Below are positions 30,784 through 39,800 of a stretch of 47,987 nt of DNA, piece after piece (within the stretch, counting starts at the first letter, position 1; every line of letters begins with the position of its first letter). The position numbers and the translations under genes are program-made. The notes under the pieces are model-generated. The model was not told where the DNA came from, made no database searches, and saw only the letters and a program-made list of their open reading frames with translations. Origin of the DNA: a virus; IMG/VR virus record IMGVR_UViG_3300037558_000967, positions 1-47,987 of that record; one strand, written 5' to 3'.

Positions 30784-32045
30784 TGGATATTCCCTTCTTC
30801 GGTACAGACTACAAACGACAGGTAGCTCAAGAACCGTACATTCAGATGCTTAACCGCTATGCTGAAAAGAACCCGGCTCTGAACGACTCGGCAGTTTCAG
30901 TTATTTCTCGCCCAGCGATGAAGAAGTGTGCTGAAGTAGGGGATGGGCCTATTCGAAAGGTTTACAGCTCTCCGGGTGTATTTGATGGTGACGGCTTTGT
31001 TGTGTCTGGCACAGACCTTTACAGATTAGATCGTGAAGATTTGTCTAGTTCCTTGATTGCGACTATCAGCACCAGCGATACTGGTGATGTTAGCATGGCC
31101 ACAACTGCACCAATCGGCACTGTCCCTGCTTTTCTCTATATAGCAGAAGGCTCAGTGCTGTGGGTGTACACAGATAATAGCCCTGCACGAGGTAGACTAG
31201 AGTTTACTGGAGCAATCAGCAACGGTGACACGGTACGAATTGACGATACTTACTATCAGTACACTACTGGCTCAGTCGATTCTGGTTCTCCTGACGGGAC
31301 TTCCGGTAATCCTTGGTTAGTAGACGGTTCTTTGACTCTTAATGAGAATATTGAAAACCTCTACTTTGCTATTAACGCACAAGGCAACGAAGGAGAGACT
31401 TACAGCACTGGGCTGACGGAGCACCCTACAGTCAAAGCTACGAACTACGGGGCAAGTGAACTTCTTGTTGCTTACAAGGAATATGGTATTGCTGGTAACA
31501 GCACAGTCACTACTGAGACTGGTGCTAACATGGCATGGGTAGACCCCACTCTGACTGACGGTGGTGATGAAAGCATTCGTCAGGTTTTTCTGCCAGATGA
31601 TCTTGGTGCTATTTCAGTAGCACACATTAACTCGTACATAATTGTTGTACCAGTGCAAACGGCAGATAATAAAGGCCAGTTTTACTGGATTGAACCGGGT
31701 GAAAACACGGTTGATCCTCTGAATTTCGCAACCGCTGAACGGAACCCTGACGGACTTCATCAGGTGATCGTTTTTGGTGACTTGTTCTGGCTTCTTGGTG
31801 AGAACACCACTGAGCCTTGGCAAACAACTGGAAATCCCGACTCTCCTATGCAACGGTATAGAGGTATTCTATTTGACAGGGGTTCGTGGGAAGGAACAGC
31901 GGTTCAGGTTAAAGACAGTCTAATTGTTGTAGATGAAGACGGTGGAGTTTTTCAAATACAAGGTGGACAGAAAAGAATCTCTCGCCCTGATATTGAAGAA
32001 CGTATTCGTCGAGCAAAACAACTCGAATCCTTCAAAAACTCTTAA
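30783..32045 (+). CDS. Tail hub / packaged-DNA stabilisation protein (P22 gp10-like)
   Basis: The 420-residue product, beginning MDIPFFGTDYKRQ, is beta-propeller-like. The segment FYWIEPGENTVDPLNFATAE, then DLFWLLGENTTEPWQTTG and later VVDEDGGVFQIQGG and RISRPDIEERIR, is the pattern of the phage stabilisation family. It would form the hub that plugs the portal channel. Start 30783 (overlapping TAATG) is preferred to the ATG four codons earlier. Confidence 0.78.
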   Translation: MDIPFFGTDYKRQVAQEPYIQMLNRYAEKNPALNDSAVSVISRPAMKKCAEVGDGPIRKVYSSPGVFDGDGFVVSGTDLYRLDREDLSSSLIATISTSDTGDVSMATTAPIGTVPAFLYIAEGSVLWVYTDNSPARGRLEFTGAISNGDTVRIDDTYYQYTTGSVDSGSPDGTSGNPWLVDGSLTLNENIENLYFAINAQGNEGETYSTGLTEHPTVKATNYGASELLVAYKEYGIAGNSTVTTETGANMAWVDPTLTDGGDESIRQVFLPDDLGAISVAHINSYIIVVPVQTADNKGQFYWIEPGENTVDPLNFATAERNPDGLHQVIVFGDLFWLLGENTTEPWQTTGNPDSPMQRYRGILFDRGSWEGTAVQVKDSLIVVDEDGGVFQIQGGQKRISRPDIEERIRRAKQLESFKNS

Positions 32046-32062
32046 CAAAAGGAAACATTGTC

Positions 32063-33103
32063 ATGCTGCTTCACGCTGATAATTTTGACTACTACGGCAC
32101 CGACACTTCCTTAGTGGACGACGGTATTTATGCCTCGACCTACGGTATCTCCTTGGTAGATGATCCTGACGGTATTTCTACACCTAAGGTGCTTCTTATG
32201 GCTTTTACTGGCGATGAACGAGCCATCCGATGGGTTCTTCCTTCTTCTCAAGGCACAGTCGGAGTTGGTGGTCGGTTCTATCTTGCGTCGGTCCCCGCCA
32301 GCAATGCAGACATCCCCAGCATCATTCAGTTTCGTGACGGTAGTAACACTCGAATTGCTAATGTTCAGGTAACTCCCACAGGGTCTATTCGTGTGATAAA
32401 TCCGGTAGGGACTAGCCTCGGTGAAACTCCGGGACCTGTAGTTACGGCTGCTGCTTGGTATCACATTGAAGCCAAATGGATAGGCGGTGTCAGTAGTGAC
32501 GGAAGCATAGAGGTAAGAGTAGAAGGTATCTCTGTTCTGACGATTGAGAATATAACGTTTTCTACTGATGTTTGCGCTCAAGTCGCCTGCGGTTGCAGCA
32601 GCGGTTCTTCCGGTCAGACTAACACATATCTAAAAGACCTTGTGGTTTGGGATGGTAGCGGAACACAGAACAACGACTTCCTTGGCTCAGTCTTGGTTTA
32701 CGACCTTGCCACAACTGCTGATGTCTCATTCAACTGGACCAGTACTGGAGCTAACGGCTACAGTGTTCTTGCTAACAACCCACCGGAAGACGGTGTAGAG
32801 TATATCTCTGCTGATGACTCCCCTCCGGCAGCCTCAACATTCGAGTTCGAGGACCTGCCTGCTAATATCATCAGTGTTAAAGGCCTTATTACTCGTGTAC
32901 GTGCGGCCAAATCAGATGGCGGTGACGGTACTTTGCAGGTATCTCTGACCAGTAACGGTTCAGATGATGCTGGAGCCGACCGCGCGATCACGGTTGCACA
33001 GACCTATTGGTCTGATGTTTCTGAGCTCGATCCTGATACGGCATCTGCTTGGACCCCTTCGGGTGTTAACGACGCAATACTTAAAATAGACAGGACTACA
33101 TAA
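32063..33103 (+). CDS. Structural protein with a LamG-like domain
   Basis: The 346-residue product has an N-terminal concanavalin/LamG-like sandwich (residues about 1-200: FDYYG, VGGRFYLAS, WYHIEAKW, DLVVWDGSG). This is typical of virion surface proteins that bind glycans. A second beta-rich part from about 210 ends with LKIDRTT. It lies between tail hub and fibre genes. Identity as a tail protein is by position. Confidence 0.65.
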   Translation: MLLHADNFDYYGTDTSLVDDGIYASTYGISLVDDPDGISTPKVLLMAFTGDERAIRWVLPSSQGTVGVGGRFYLASVPASNADIPSIIQFRDGSNTRIANVQVTPTGSIRVINPVGTSLGETPGPVVTAAAWYHIEAKWIGGVSSDGSIEVRVEGISVLTIENITFSTDVCAQVACGCSSGSSGQTNTYLKDLVVWDGSGTQNNDFLGSVLVYDLATTADVSFNWTSTGANGYSVLANNPPEDGVEYISADDSPPAASTFEFEDLPANIISVKGLITRVRAAKSDGGDGTLQVSLTSNGSDDAGADRAITVAQTYWSDVSELDPDTASAWTPSGVNDAILKIDRTT

Positions 33104-33104
33104 C

Positions 33105-33953
33105 ATGGCACTTACGCCTGAAATTCGATCCTCTCAGGGCCGGGTAATGGCGGTAGGGGAGCTAGATAATGCATCTGAGGCAGAGGCAACTCAGGCTCGT
33201 GTTATGGCCGTTGCCAATGTCCCAGCGGAGTCGTTTGACTCTCCTCAGGCTCGTGTTATGGCCGTTGGTCAAAGGCCTGCTCCTGAGTTACAAATGACTC
33301 AAGCACGTGTTATTGTAGTAGCTCGTGGTCGTATACAAGACCCAAGAGTTCGGGCTTGGACTTTTACTCTTGATGGACATGACTTCTACGTTCTTCGTCT
33401 TGGTAACACTGAAACTTTAATCTATGACGTGTACAGTGAACAATGGTATATATGGGGGTCAGACACAGGACACCTGTGGAGAGCTTATAACGGGACTAAT
33501 TGGGTAGGGGCTGATGCGCAAGCAGCCCAGTTTGGTTCTAATGTTATTGTTGGTGACGACGGTAACGGGGCTCTGTACTTCCTCAACCCAGACGAAGATA
33601 CAGATGACGATGCCCTCGAAGGCAGCGACATTCAACGCTCTTTTAAAAGAGTTATTCAAGGTCAAGTAACCCACAGAGGCTACAGTTCAAAACGCATGTA
33701 CGACGTTATTCTAGAGGGCAGTATTGGTGATGCTTCAAACGAGGACCTCGTAACTGTGAACTTGTCATTCTCCGACGACAGAGGTAACACTTATAATGAT
33801 GCCGGGGATGTCACTCTGACTCAGGGCGACTACAGCACAAGGGCACACTGGAGAAGCTTAGGCAGCCTCACTTCTCCGGGTCGTCTCTTGAAAATAACTG
33901 ACTATGGCGCTCTGCGTAGAATTGACTATACTGACGCCTCGTTAGAGGAATAA
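33105..33953 (+). CDS. Tail protein with ARVMAV repeats
   Basis: The 282-residue product has four short N-terminal repeats about 18 residues apart: SSQGRVMAVG, ATQARVMAVA, SPQARVMAVG and MTQARVIVVA. The rest (from WTFTLDGHDFYVLRL and YSEQWYIWGSDTGHLWRAY) is beta-propeller-like, similar to parts of stabilisation proteins. The repeats may form a beta-strand ladder that docks on the hub. Function by position only. Confidence 0.6.
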   Translation: MALTPEIRSSQGRVMAVGELDNASEAEATQARVMAVANVPAESFDSPQARVMAVGQRPAPELQMTQARVIVVARGRIQDPRVRAWTFTLDGHDFYVLRLGNTETLIYDVYSEQWYIWGSDTGHLWRAYNGTNWVGADAQAAQFGSNVIVGDDGNGALYFLNPDEDTDDDALEGSDIQRSFKRVIQGQVTHRGYSSKRMYDVILEGSIGDASNEDLVTVNLSFSDDRGNTYNDAGDVTLTQGDYSTRAHWRSLGSLTSPGRLLKITDYGALRRIDYTDASLEE

Positions 33954-33956
33954 AAT

Positions 33957-34880
33957 ATGCCAAGTATTCAAGACCTCGATGGTAGGTTCCCTATTGTAAA
34001 TTCTGATGGAACCCCTACTTCCTATCTTCTTCGTTTATTGAATGACAGAGGAGAGAGCCAGACAGACACCAATACTGAGGTAGAAGATTTAGCAAATCAG
34101 ATCAGTAGTAAAGTTGATAAGACTACACAAATTATTGCTGGGACCGGCCTAGACGGAGGGGGTGACCTGTCACAGGATCGCACTATCAGTCTTGATCCAC
34201 TTTCTCCCGACCCATCTGGTTCATTTACAAACTCTGATATTACAGTTGATGAATATGGGCGTGTTACCGCAGCAGCTAATGGTTCAGGCGGAGGCGGTGG
34301 AGCTTTGTGGTGGTTTGATCCGCCTTCTGCTGCTGACTTCTCTCTAGCCTCTAGTGATGCGAGTAACCTTACTCTCGGTGATGATGCCGATGTAGGATTA
34401 ACCATTGATTCTGGTGCTGCGGCAAGTGCTGGCCGTTTTGCCTATCAAACACTTACGGATAAAACCCAGAATTGGGACTTTATTGCAAGGTTAGATATTT
34501 TTCAGACCACAACCAACTTCTCTCGGGCTGGTATAGGCTTGCGTGACAGTGTTAGTGGTAGGGTGTATTTTGCTGGGCCTACTAATAATGTTGGCTTTGC
34601 TGTTATTCGAGATACCACTCTTGGGAATTTCAACTCCCTACCATCGAGCAACACTCTTACCGTTGGTCTGTCGTTAAACTGGTTTCGTGCTCGTTTTACT
34701 GGTACTAACCTTGAAATATCATTTGGCCCAGATGGAAAACAGTGGATACCGTTTTTAACTGAGTCCTCAACGACTTGGCTCACTAATCGTGCGGATCAGG
34801 TGGGCTTCATCATGCACCCGAACACTCAAACAGGACGAATGTCTTGTGGTCATTTTAGTCTTACTGGGCCCGGAGTGTAA
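33957..34880 (+). CDS. Tail fibre protein
   Basis: The 307-residue product has the fibre signature GTGLDGGGDLSQDRTISL (residues about 63-80) and ITVDEYGRVTAAANGSGGGG, seen in many tail fibres. A C-terminal beta-sandwich-like domain (from LWWFDPPSAADFSL) is suited to glycan binding. It probably contacts the host surface. It is short for a full fibre, so it may be attached to another tail protein. Confidence 0.8.
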   Translation: MPSIQDLDGRFPIVNSDGTPTSYLLRLLNDRGESQTDTNTEVEDLANQISSKVDKTTQIIAGTGLDGGGDLSQDRTISLDPLSPDPSGSFTNSDITVDEYGRVTAAANGSGGGGGALWWFDPPSAADFSLASSDASNLTLGDDADVGLTIDSGAAASAGRFAYQTLTDKTQNWDFIARLDIFQTTTNFSRAGIGLRDSVSGRVYFAGPTNNVGFAVIRDTTLGNFNSLPSSNTLTVGLSLNWFRARFTGTNLEISFGPDGKQWIPFLTESSTTWLTNRADQVGFIMHPNTQTGRMSCGHFSLTGPGV

Positions 34881-34882
34881 CT

Positions 34883-35311
34883 GTGGAGAGGACAATTAAA
34901 TCACATGACGTTCTTCAGGCTACAAATCCTTACATGGAAGAGATTGAGGGGTTTGTACCTGAAGAATGGTTAGATAACGATTCTAACATTGCACTAATAG
35001 ACCCAGATACTATGGATGTTGCCTTGTTTGAGCGACAGCACAAAACACCTCATGCTGTACACGGACACTACTTCTTTCACAGTCGTGGTAAAGAAGCTGT
35101 TAAAGCCGCTAAGTCTGCACTTAAGGAAATATTTAGTGGTAAGTACAACGTTGAGATAATTTGCGGATTTACTCCGCTAGATAACAAAGGTGCTCTGTGG
35201 ATGAACCGTCACTTGGGTTTCACTTCTCACGGTAACATTAACACGTCGGCAGGGCCTTGTGACTTTGTCGTACTAACAAGGCAAGAATGGGAGAATACTC
35301 ACTATGAGTAA
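34883..35311 (+). CDS. GNAT-like acetyltransferase-fold protein
   Basis: The 142-residue product ends in the GNAT-like NRHLGFTSHG segment, with conserved helix AAKSALKEIF in the middle. Proteins of this type occur among late genes of podoviruses next to ejection proteins; whether they acetylate anything is unknown. GTG 34883 follows GGAG by 7 bases. Confidence 0.72.
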   Translation: MERTIKSHDVLQATNPYMEEIEGFVPEEWLDNDSNIALIDPDTMDVALFERQHKTPHAVHGHYFFHSRGKEAVKAAKSALKEIFSGKYNVEIICGFTPLDNKGALWMNRHLGFTSHGNINTSAGPCDFVVLTRQEWENTHYE

Positions 35312-35780
35312 GATTTTTGGAGGTAGTAAAAGCACACAAACCTCTACTTCTAGTAACAGGGCATATGATACTGTTAACCAGTCTTTGTCCCCTCTTATTG
35401 GTATGGCAGGTACAGGTGCTAACGCTTTACAAGCCCTGCTAACTGGAGACAGGAGTGGATTTGACGCCTATAAAGGTGCTACTGGGTACGACGCCATTGC
35501 GGAACAAGGTTCCCGAGGCATCACTGGAAACGCAGCGGCTGGTGGCCTACTGAGGTCCGGCTCTACTGGTAAGGCTCTACAAGCTTTTGGTACTAATCTA
35601 CAAAATACGTTTGCAAATAACTACATGGATAGGCTTCTTCAGCAAGCTGGTCTTGGTTTTAACGCTGCTAATGCTCTAACTGCTGCTGGTAACACAGCAT
35701 CTAGCACTGGTACTTCAAAAAGTAAGCCGGGTCTTGGTGGTCTGATTGGGGGCTTTGCTTCCGGTATTGCTGGCGGATAA
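35304..35780 (+). CDS. Small internal virion (ejection) protein candidate
   Basis: The 158-residue product starts MSKIFGGSKSTQTSTSSN, is rich in Ala, Gly and Ser and ends with a glycine-rich hydrophobic tail. Its composition and place before two larger internal proteins resemble P22/T7 ejection proteins. The start overlaps the preceding stop by 8 bases. Confidence 0.6.
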   Translation: MSKIFGGSKSTQTSTSSNRAYDTVNQSLSPLIGMAGTGANALQALLTGDRSGFDAYKGATGYDAIAEQGSRGITGNAAAGGLLRSGSTGKALQAFGTNLQNTFANNYMDRLLQQAGLGFNAANALTAAGNTASSTGTSKSKPGLGGLIGGFASGIAGG

Positions 35781-35794
35781 GGAGATATAAGAAA

Positions 35795-36811
35795 ATGGCT
35801 AACCCGCTACTCGCCCTTCTCGGTTTGCAGCAAGGTGCCCCACAAATAGTGGATCAAACGTCAGACGAGTATCTGGCGACTCAGCCTATTGTTGTGTCTC
35901 GTAACCAGCAAACTGAGCCTGCTCCTCGTGAAACAGGTTCTCGTGGTCCTACTGCTCCTAACATGGCTAACACAGACTACCTTGAGGAGCTTCAGTACGT
36001 ACAAGATCAGGCCCCTAAGCGGGCTGGTAGGTTCGGTGTTAAAGGCACACTACGGGATATTCTAGGCACTGTTGGTGACGCGTTTCTTATGCAGTCCGGT
36101 AACAACCCAATGTACGCTCAGAAACGAAACCAAGAAAGAATGGCCGATGCTATGGTCGGCTTCTCTGCTGATCCTCTGGCTGCTATGGAACGTCTGGCTA
36201 ACGCTGGATATGGAGATCAGGCTGCTGCCCTACAGAAACAGTTTTTTGGTCAACTTAATGACGCTCAGTCTCAAGCTTTGAAAGCTCAGGGTCACGAACT
36301 AGATGTTGCTCAAAATCAACAGAAGAGCTACAAAGACTACGGTGCTTTGTTCTCTAACATGATTGGCGCTGCTACCCCTGAAACTTACGACAGAATGAAA
36401 CCAATCCTGAACAGACTTAAGGAAGTTGGTGGGCTTGGTGACGAATACATGGTTCCTGATGCTTACGATGCTGACTACTCGGCTGTTATTGCTCAAGGGG
36501 GTATGCCTGTCTCTCGTCAGATCATGGCACAGCAAGGTGAGCGGAGACTAGAACAGGGCGACCAGCGTATCGGTATTTCTCAGCAAAACGCTGATACAGC
36601 AAGAATCAACGCTAATCGTCCTCGTGCAACTCCTAAGCCCCGGTCACAAACCGCTCTTGAGTATTACAAAGAGATAGGTGCTAAATCCCCTAGTGAACGC
36701 ACTGCTGCCGAGAAAGATTTCTACAATAAATTTATCTCGTCTGGCAAGTCCACTAAGAAAAGCAACGGGCGTCGCAAGGTCGATCCCGGAACCTCTGGAA
36801 GGTTTCGGTAA
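35795..36811 (+). CDS. Internal virion protein candidate (338 aa)
   Basis: The product starts MANPLLALLGLQQGAPQ, is Gln- and Ala-rich and mostly helical (QKQFFGQLNDAQSQALKAQ), with a basic end. Such helical, Gln-rich proteins preceding the giant ejection protein form the DNA-delivery conduit in podoviruses. GGAGA precedes ATG 35795. No named family is certain. Confidence 0.6.
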   Translation: MANPLLALLGLQQGAPQIVDQTSDEYLATQPIVVSRNQQTEPAPRETGSRGPTAPNMANTDYLEELQYVQDQAPKRAGRFGVKGTLRDILGTVGDAFLMQSGNNPMYAQKRNQERMADAMVGFSADPLAAMERLANAGYGDQAAALQKQFFGQLNDAQSQALKAQGHELDVAQNQQKSYKDYGALFSNMIGAATPETYDRMKPILNRLKEVGGLGDEYMVPDAYDADYSAVIAQGGMPVSRQIMAQQGERRLEQGDQRIGISQQNADTARINANRPRATPKPRSQTALEYYKEIGAKSPSERTAAEKDFYNKFISSGKSTKKSNGRRKVDPGTSGRFR

Positions 36812-36833
36812 CAGAAACTAAAGGAGCCTTGAC

Positions 36834-39800
36834 TTGGCTACTAACTACAGCAACACGTTTGAAATTGAAGACACTACGACGGGTAAATTCTACAAAGTAG
36901 AAGGTGTCGAAGGCACCACCCGTGAAGAGGCTATTCAGTGGATTGAAACCCTCGACGATAGTGAACTATCTAAACGTGAAATCAAAGGACCTGCTCAGCC
37001 TCAGGCTCCTGTACCGATGGGAGAACAAGAAACTGAAACTGTTATTCAGCAAGGCTTCTCTCCTAACCAGCAGGATGTTCGGTTCCTTGGTGATAACAGT
37101 GGTGCCTTCCTTGCCGATCTGGCAATGCGGGATGTTCCTTATGCTGACGTTAATAAAACCCTGCAAGCAAAATCTCGTGAGTCTGGTATAGTTCCCACGG
37201 CAGAGATGTTTGTTGGTGGTGAAGAGGCTTGGAATAAATACGCACAAGCTGTTAAAGAAGCTGGTGGTGCCTCTAGTGCTGCTACGTACACTTCTGGTCT
37301 AGATAATCTGTTCTCTCTTCCTAGTGCTGATGAAGTAGAAGCACCTGAAGACCCGTCGTGGTTGGATGCTTTTGAGCGCGGTTATCAGAACGCTGTACAG
37401 TATGGTACTTCTGGTATTCTCGCTCGTACCTATCACGACTGGATGGATACAGGTAAAGACCAACTTCGTAAACAGTTCCCCGATGCAACAGAAGACGAAC
37501 TAGAACAAATCCACGAGGATTTGATTGCTAAGACTCAGCGCGGTATGCGGGAACGTGGAGAAAAGCTGGCTGAGAACGACCCGATCATTCCGTGGCTGAC
37601 GGCTGAGATCATTGGTGGTACAGGGGTTGAAGACTTTGTACCCGGACTTGGTGCTACCTCTTTCGCTGGTCGTGTTGGAGCTGGTGCAGGCATTAACGCT
37701 GCTGCTAGTGGTGGTTATCAGGCTGCTGATATTAACGCAGGTGTTCGTGACGAGTTCAGCGGTGCTGAGGTCGCTATGGACGCCGCCCTTGGTGGTACCC
37801 TACAGGCAGGACTAGAAGGTGTTGCTAAACTGGCTAAGGTTGCTACTAACGCAGACTTGAAGGTTGATCCTCGTCCTCAAGGTGTGGCTGTTCGAGCCCC
37901 TGATGCTCGTACTAACAGTAAAAAGTACAAAGAACAGCTATCCACTACTAGTTCTGACATTGTAGACAATATCAACACAATTACCGAAGGATGGACTAAC
38001 GCTCCTGAGATCGAGGTGCACGACACGTTCAAAGACTTGAACGGTGTTGATGATGACGCTATTGGTGTGTACCTTGGTGATGGTAAAGTTGCTATCAACA
38101 GTAACGCAGTTGTCAAGGAGGCTACTCGCCTTAATGTCGGCCCTGAAGATATTGCTAACTCTGTATTGTTCCACGAAAGCCTTGGGCACTACGGACTTGA
38201 GCAGAAGTTCCGTGAAGACCTTGACTCCACTCTTGATGAATTTGTGGCTAACAGTCCTGAGTTCAACAGAGAAGTGTCTAAGTGGATGGAAAGTAATCCA
38301 GACGCTTATGGTGGTAGCTCGACTCGTGCTGCTGAAGAGGTTCTAGCAGAGTGGAGCGAGAAGGGCGCTATCCCTAAAACGTTCTACGACATGATCGCCA
38401 ATAAGATCAAGGAGCTTGGTCGGGCGATGGGTCTTAACCTTAAGTACAGTAATCGTGAGATCAAAGGTATTCTAGCCTCAGCTCATAACACTGTAAAGAG
38501 TGGAAAGCGTCAGGGTGTTGGTATCGATAGTACTCCTCGTTACATGTCAGAGGAGAGCGGCAACAGAGTAGAGATCGTTAGAATGCCTGACGGCACTAGC
38601 GTTGAAGCTCTTATGTCCAAGAACGGGGATGTTCTTGATACGTTTGAGTACAAGTCTCCTCAGGGTAACATGCTTCCTGCTGAGTACAAACCCAGTGTTG
38701 AAGAAGTACGGCAGGTTCTGTCCCCTAATAAAGCGAATGAAGACATACCTACTGATGTAGGATATGACTCTGACAAAGCTGTACAACTTATGGTTGACGC
38801 CGAGAGCACTCCCGGTAAGGTACACATATCTCGTATGTGGCCGAACAATCAGAATGTTGTAGACTTCCGTTACGTCGATCCTGATACAGGAAGCGTTACT
38901 TACGGAGCGTTTCAGCAATCAGGTGACAAAGCTGTTGGTCTTGAAATCTATAGTGATGGTCCTCAGCGTCCCGGTGTGAAAGCTTTGAGGGAGGTTAGGA
39001 AACAACTTAAAGAACAGTTCCCGGACCTTAAGGAGATTCAGGCTACTAGGATTTCTGGTGCTCGTCACGGTGGAGACACCGTTAATGTAACCGATGGTAC
39101 GCTCATGTCTGCTAGATTTATGAAGCCTAAGGGTGACTTCATGGGTGTTGGTGTTCGATCTGCTAATGACACTGACAGCACTATTAAACTTGACAAAAAC
39201 GGTCGACCTATCCTACCTCCTAGGGTTATGGGCGGTCGTGAACGTCTTGCTTATAACAGGGCTATGGTAGAATACCATCAGAAACGATTAGACAGAGCTT
39301 ATGAAAAAGGTAATCTCAAACAGCTTGAAAGAGAGAAAGGCCGTATTGAACGCTACCGCGAAGCAGTACAACAAGACATCAAGTACTTAGGCGAAGGTGG
39401 TAGGCGTGAAAGCACCAGCACTCGTCCTGCTGTTCGTGAATACCAGCTTAACACTAAAGCACCACCAACAAGAGAGCCTTCAAACGAAAGGTACATGCGG
39501 CCCGGTCGTGTGGATGGTATCAAGGTTGATCCTAAAGAACTAACTGCTGATGAGTTGTTCGAGTCTGAAAATGCTCTTGACATTCTCCAAGGTGTAACTC
39601 GTAACTACGAGCACACGCTAATCACGATGGATGACATCAAGGGTATGGCCGAACAACGAGGAATGACCCCTCGTCAGATCATCGGAACCAAGAGTAATCT
39701 TGGCGAGTTGTCTAAGAAACTGATGATGTACGACATCGCAGCAACAAAAGCTAACGACAAGCTTACTGAACTTGCATACAAGATTAACAGCGGCGACTTC

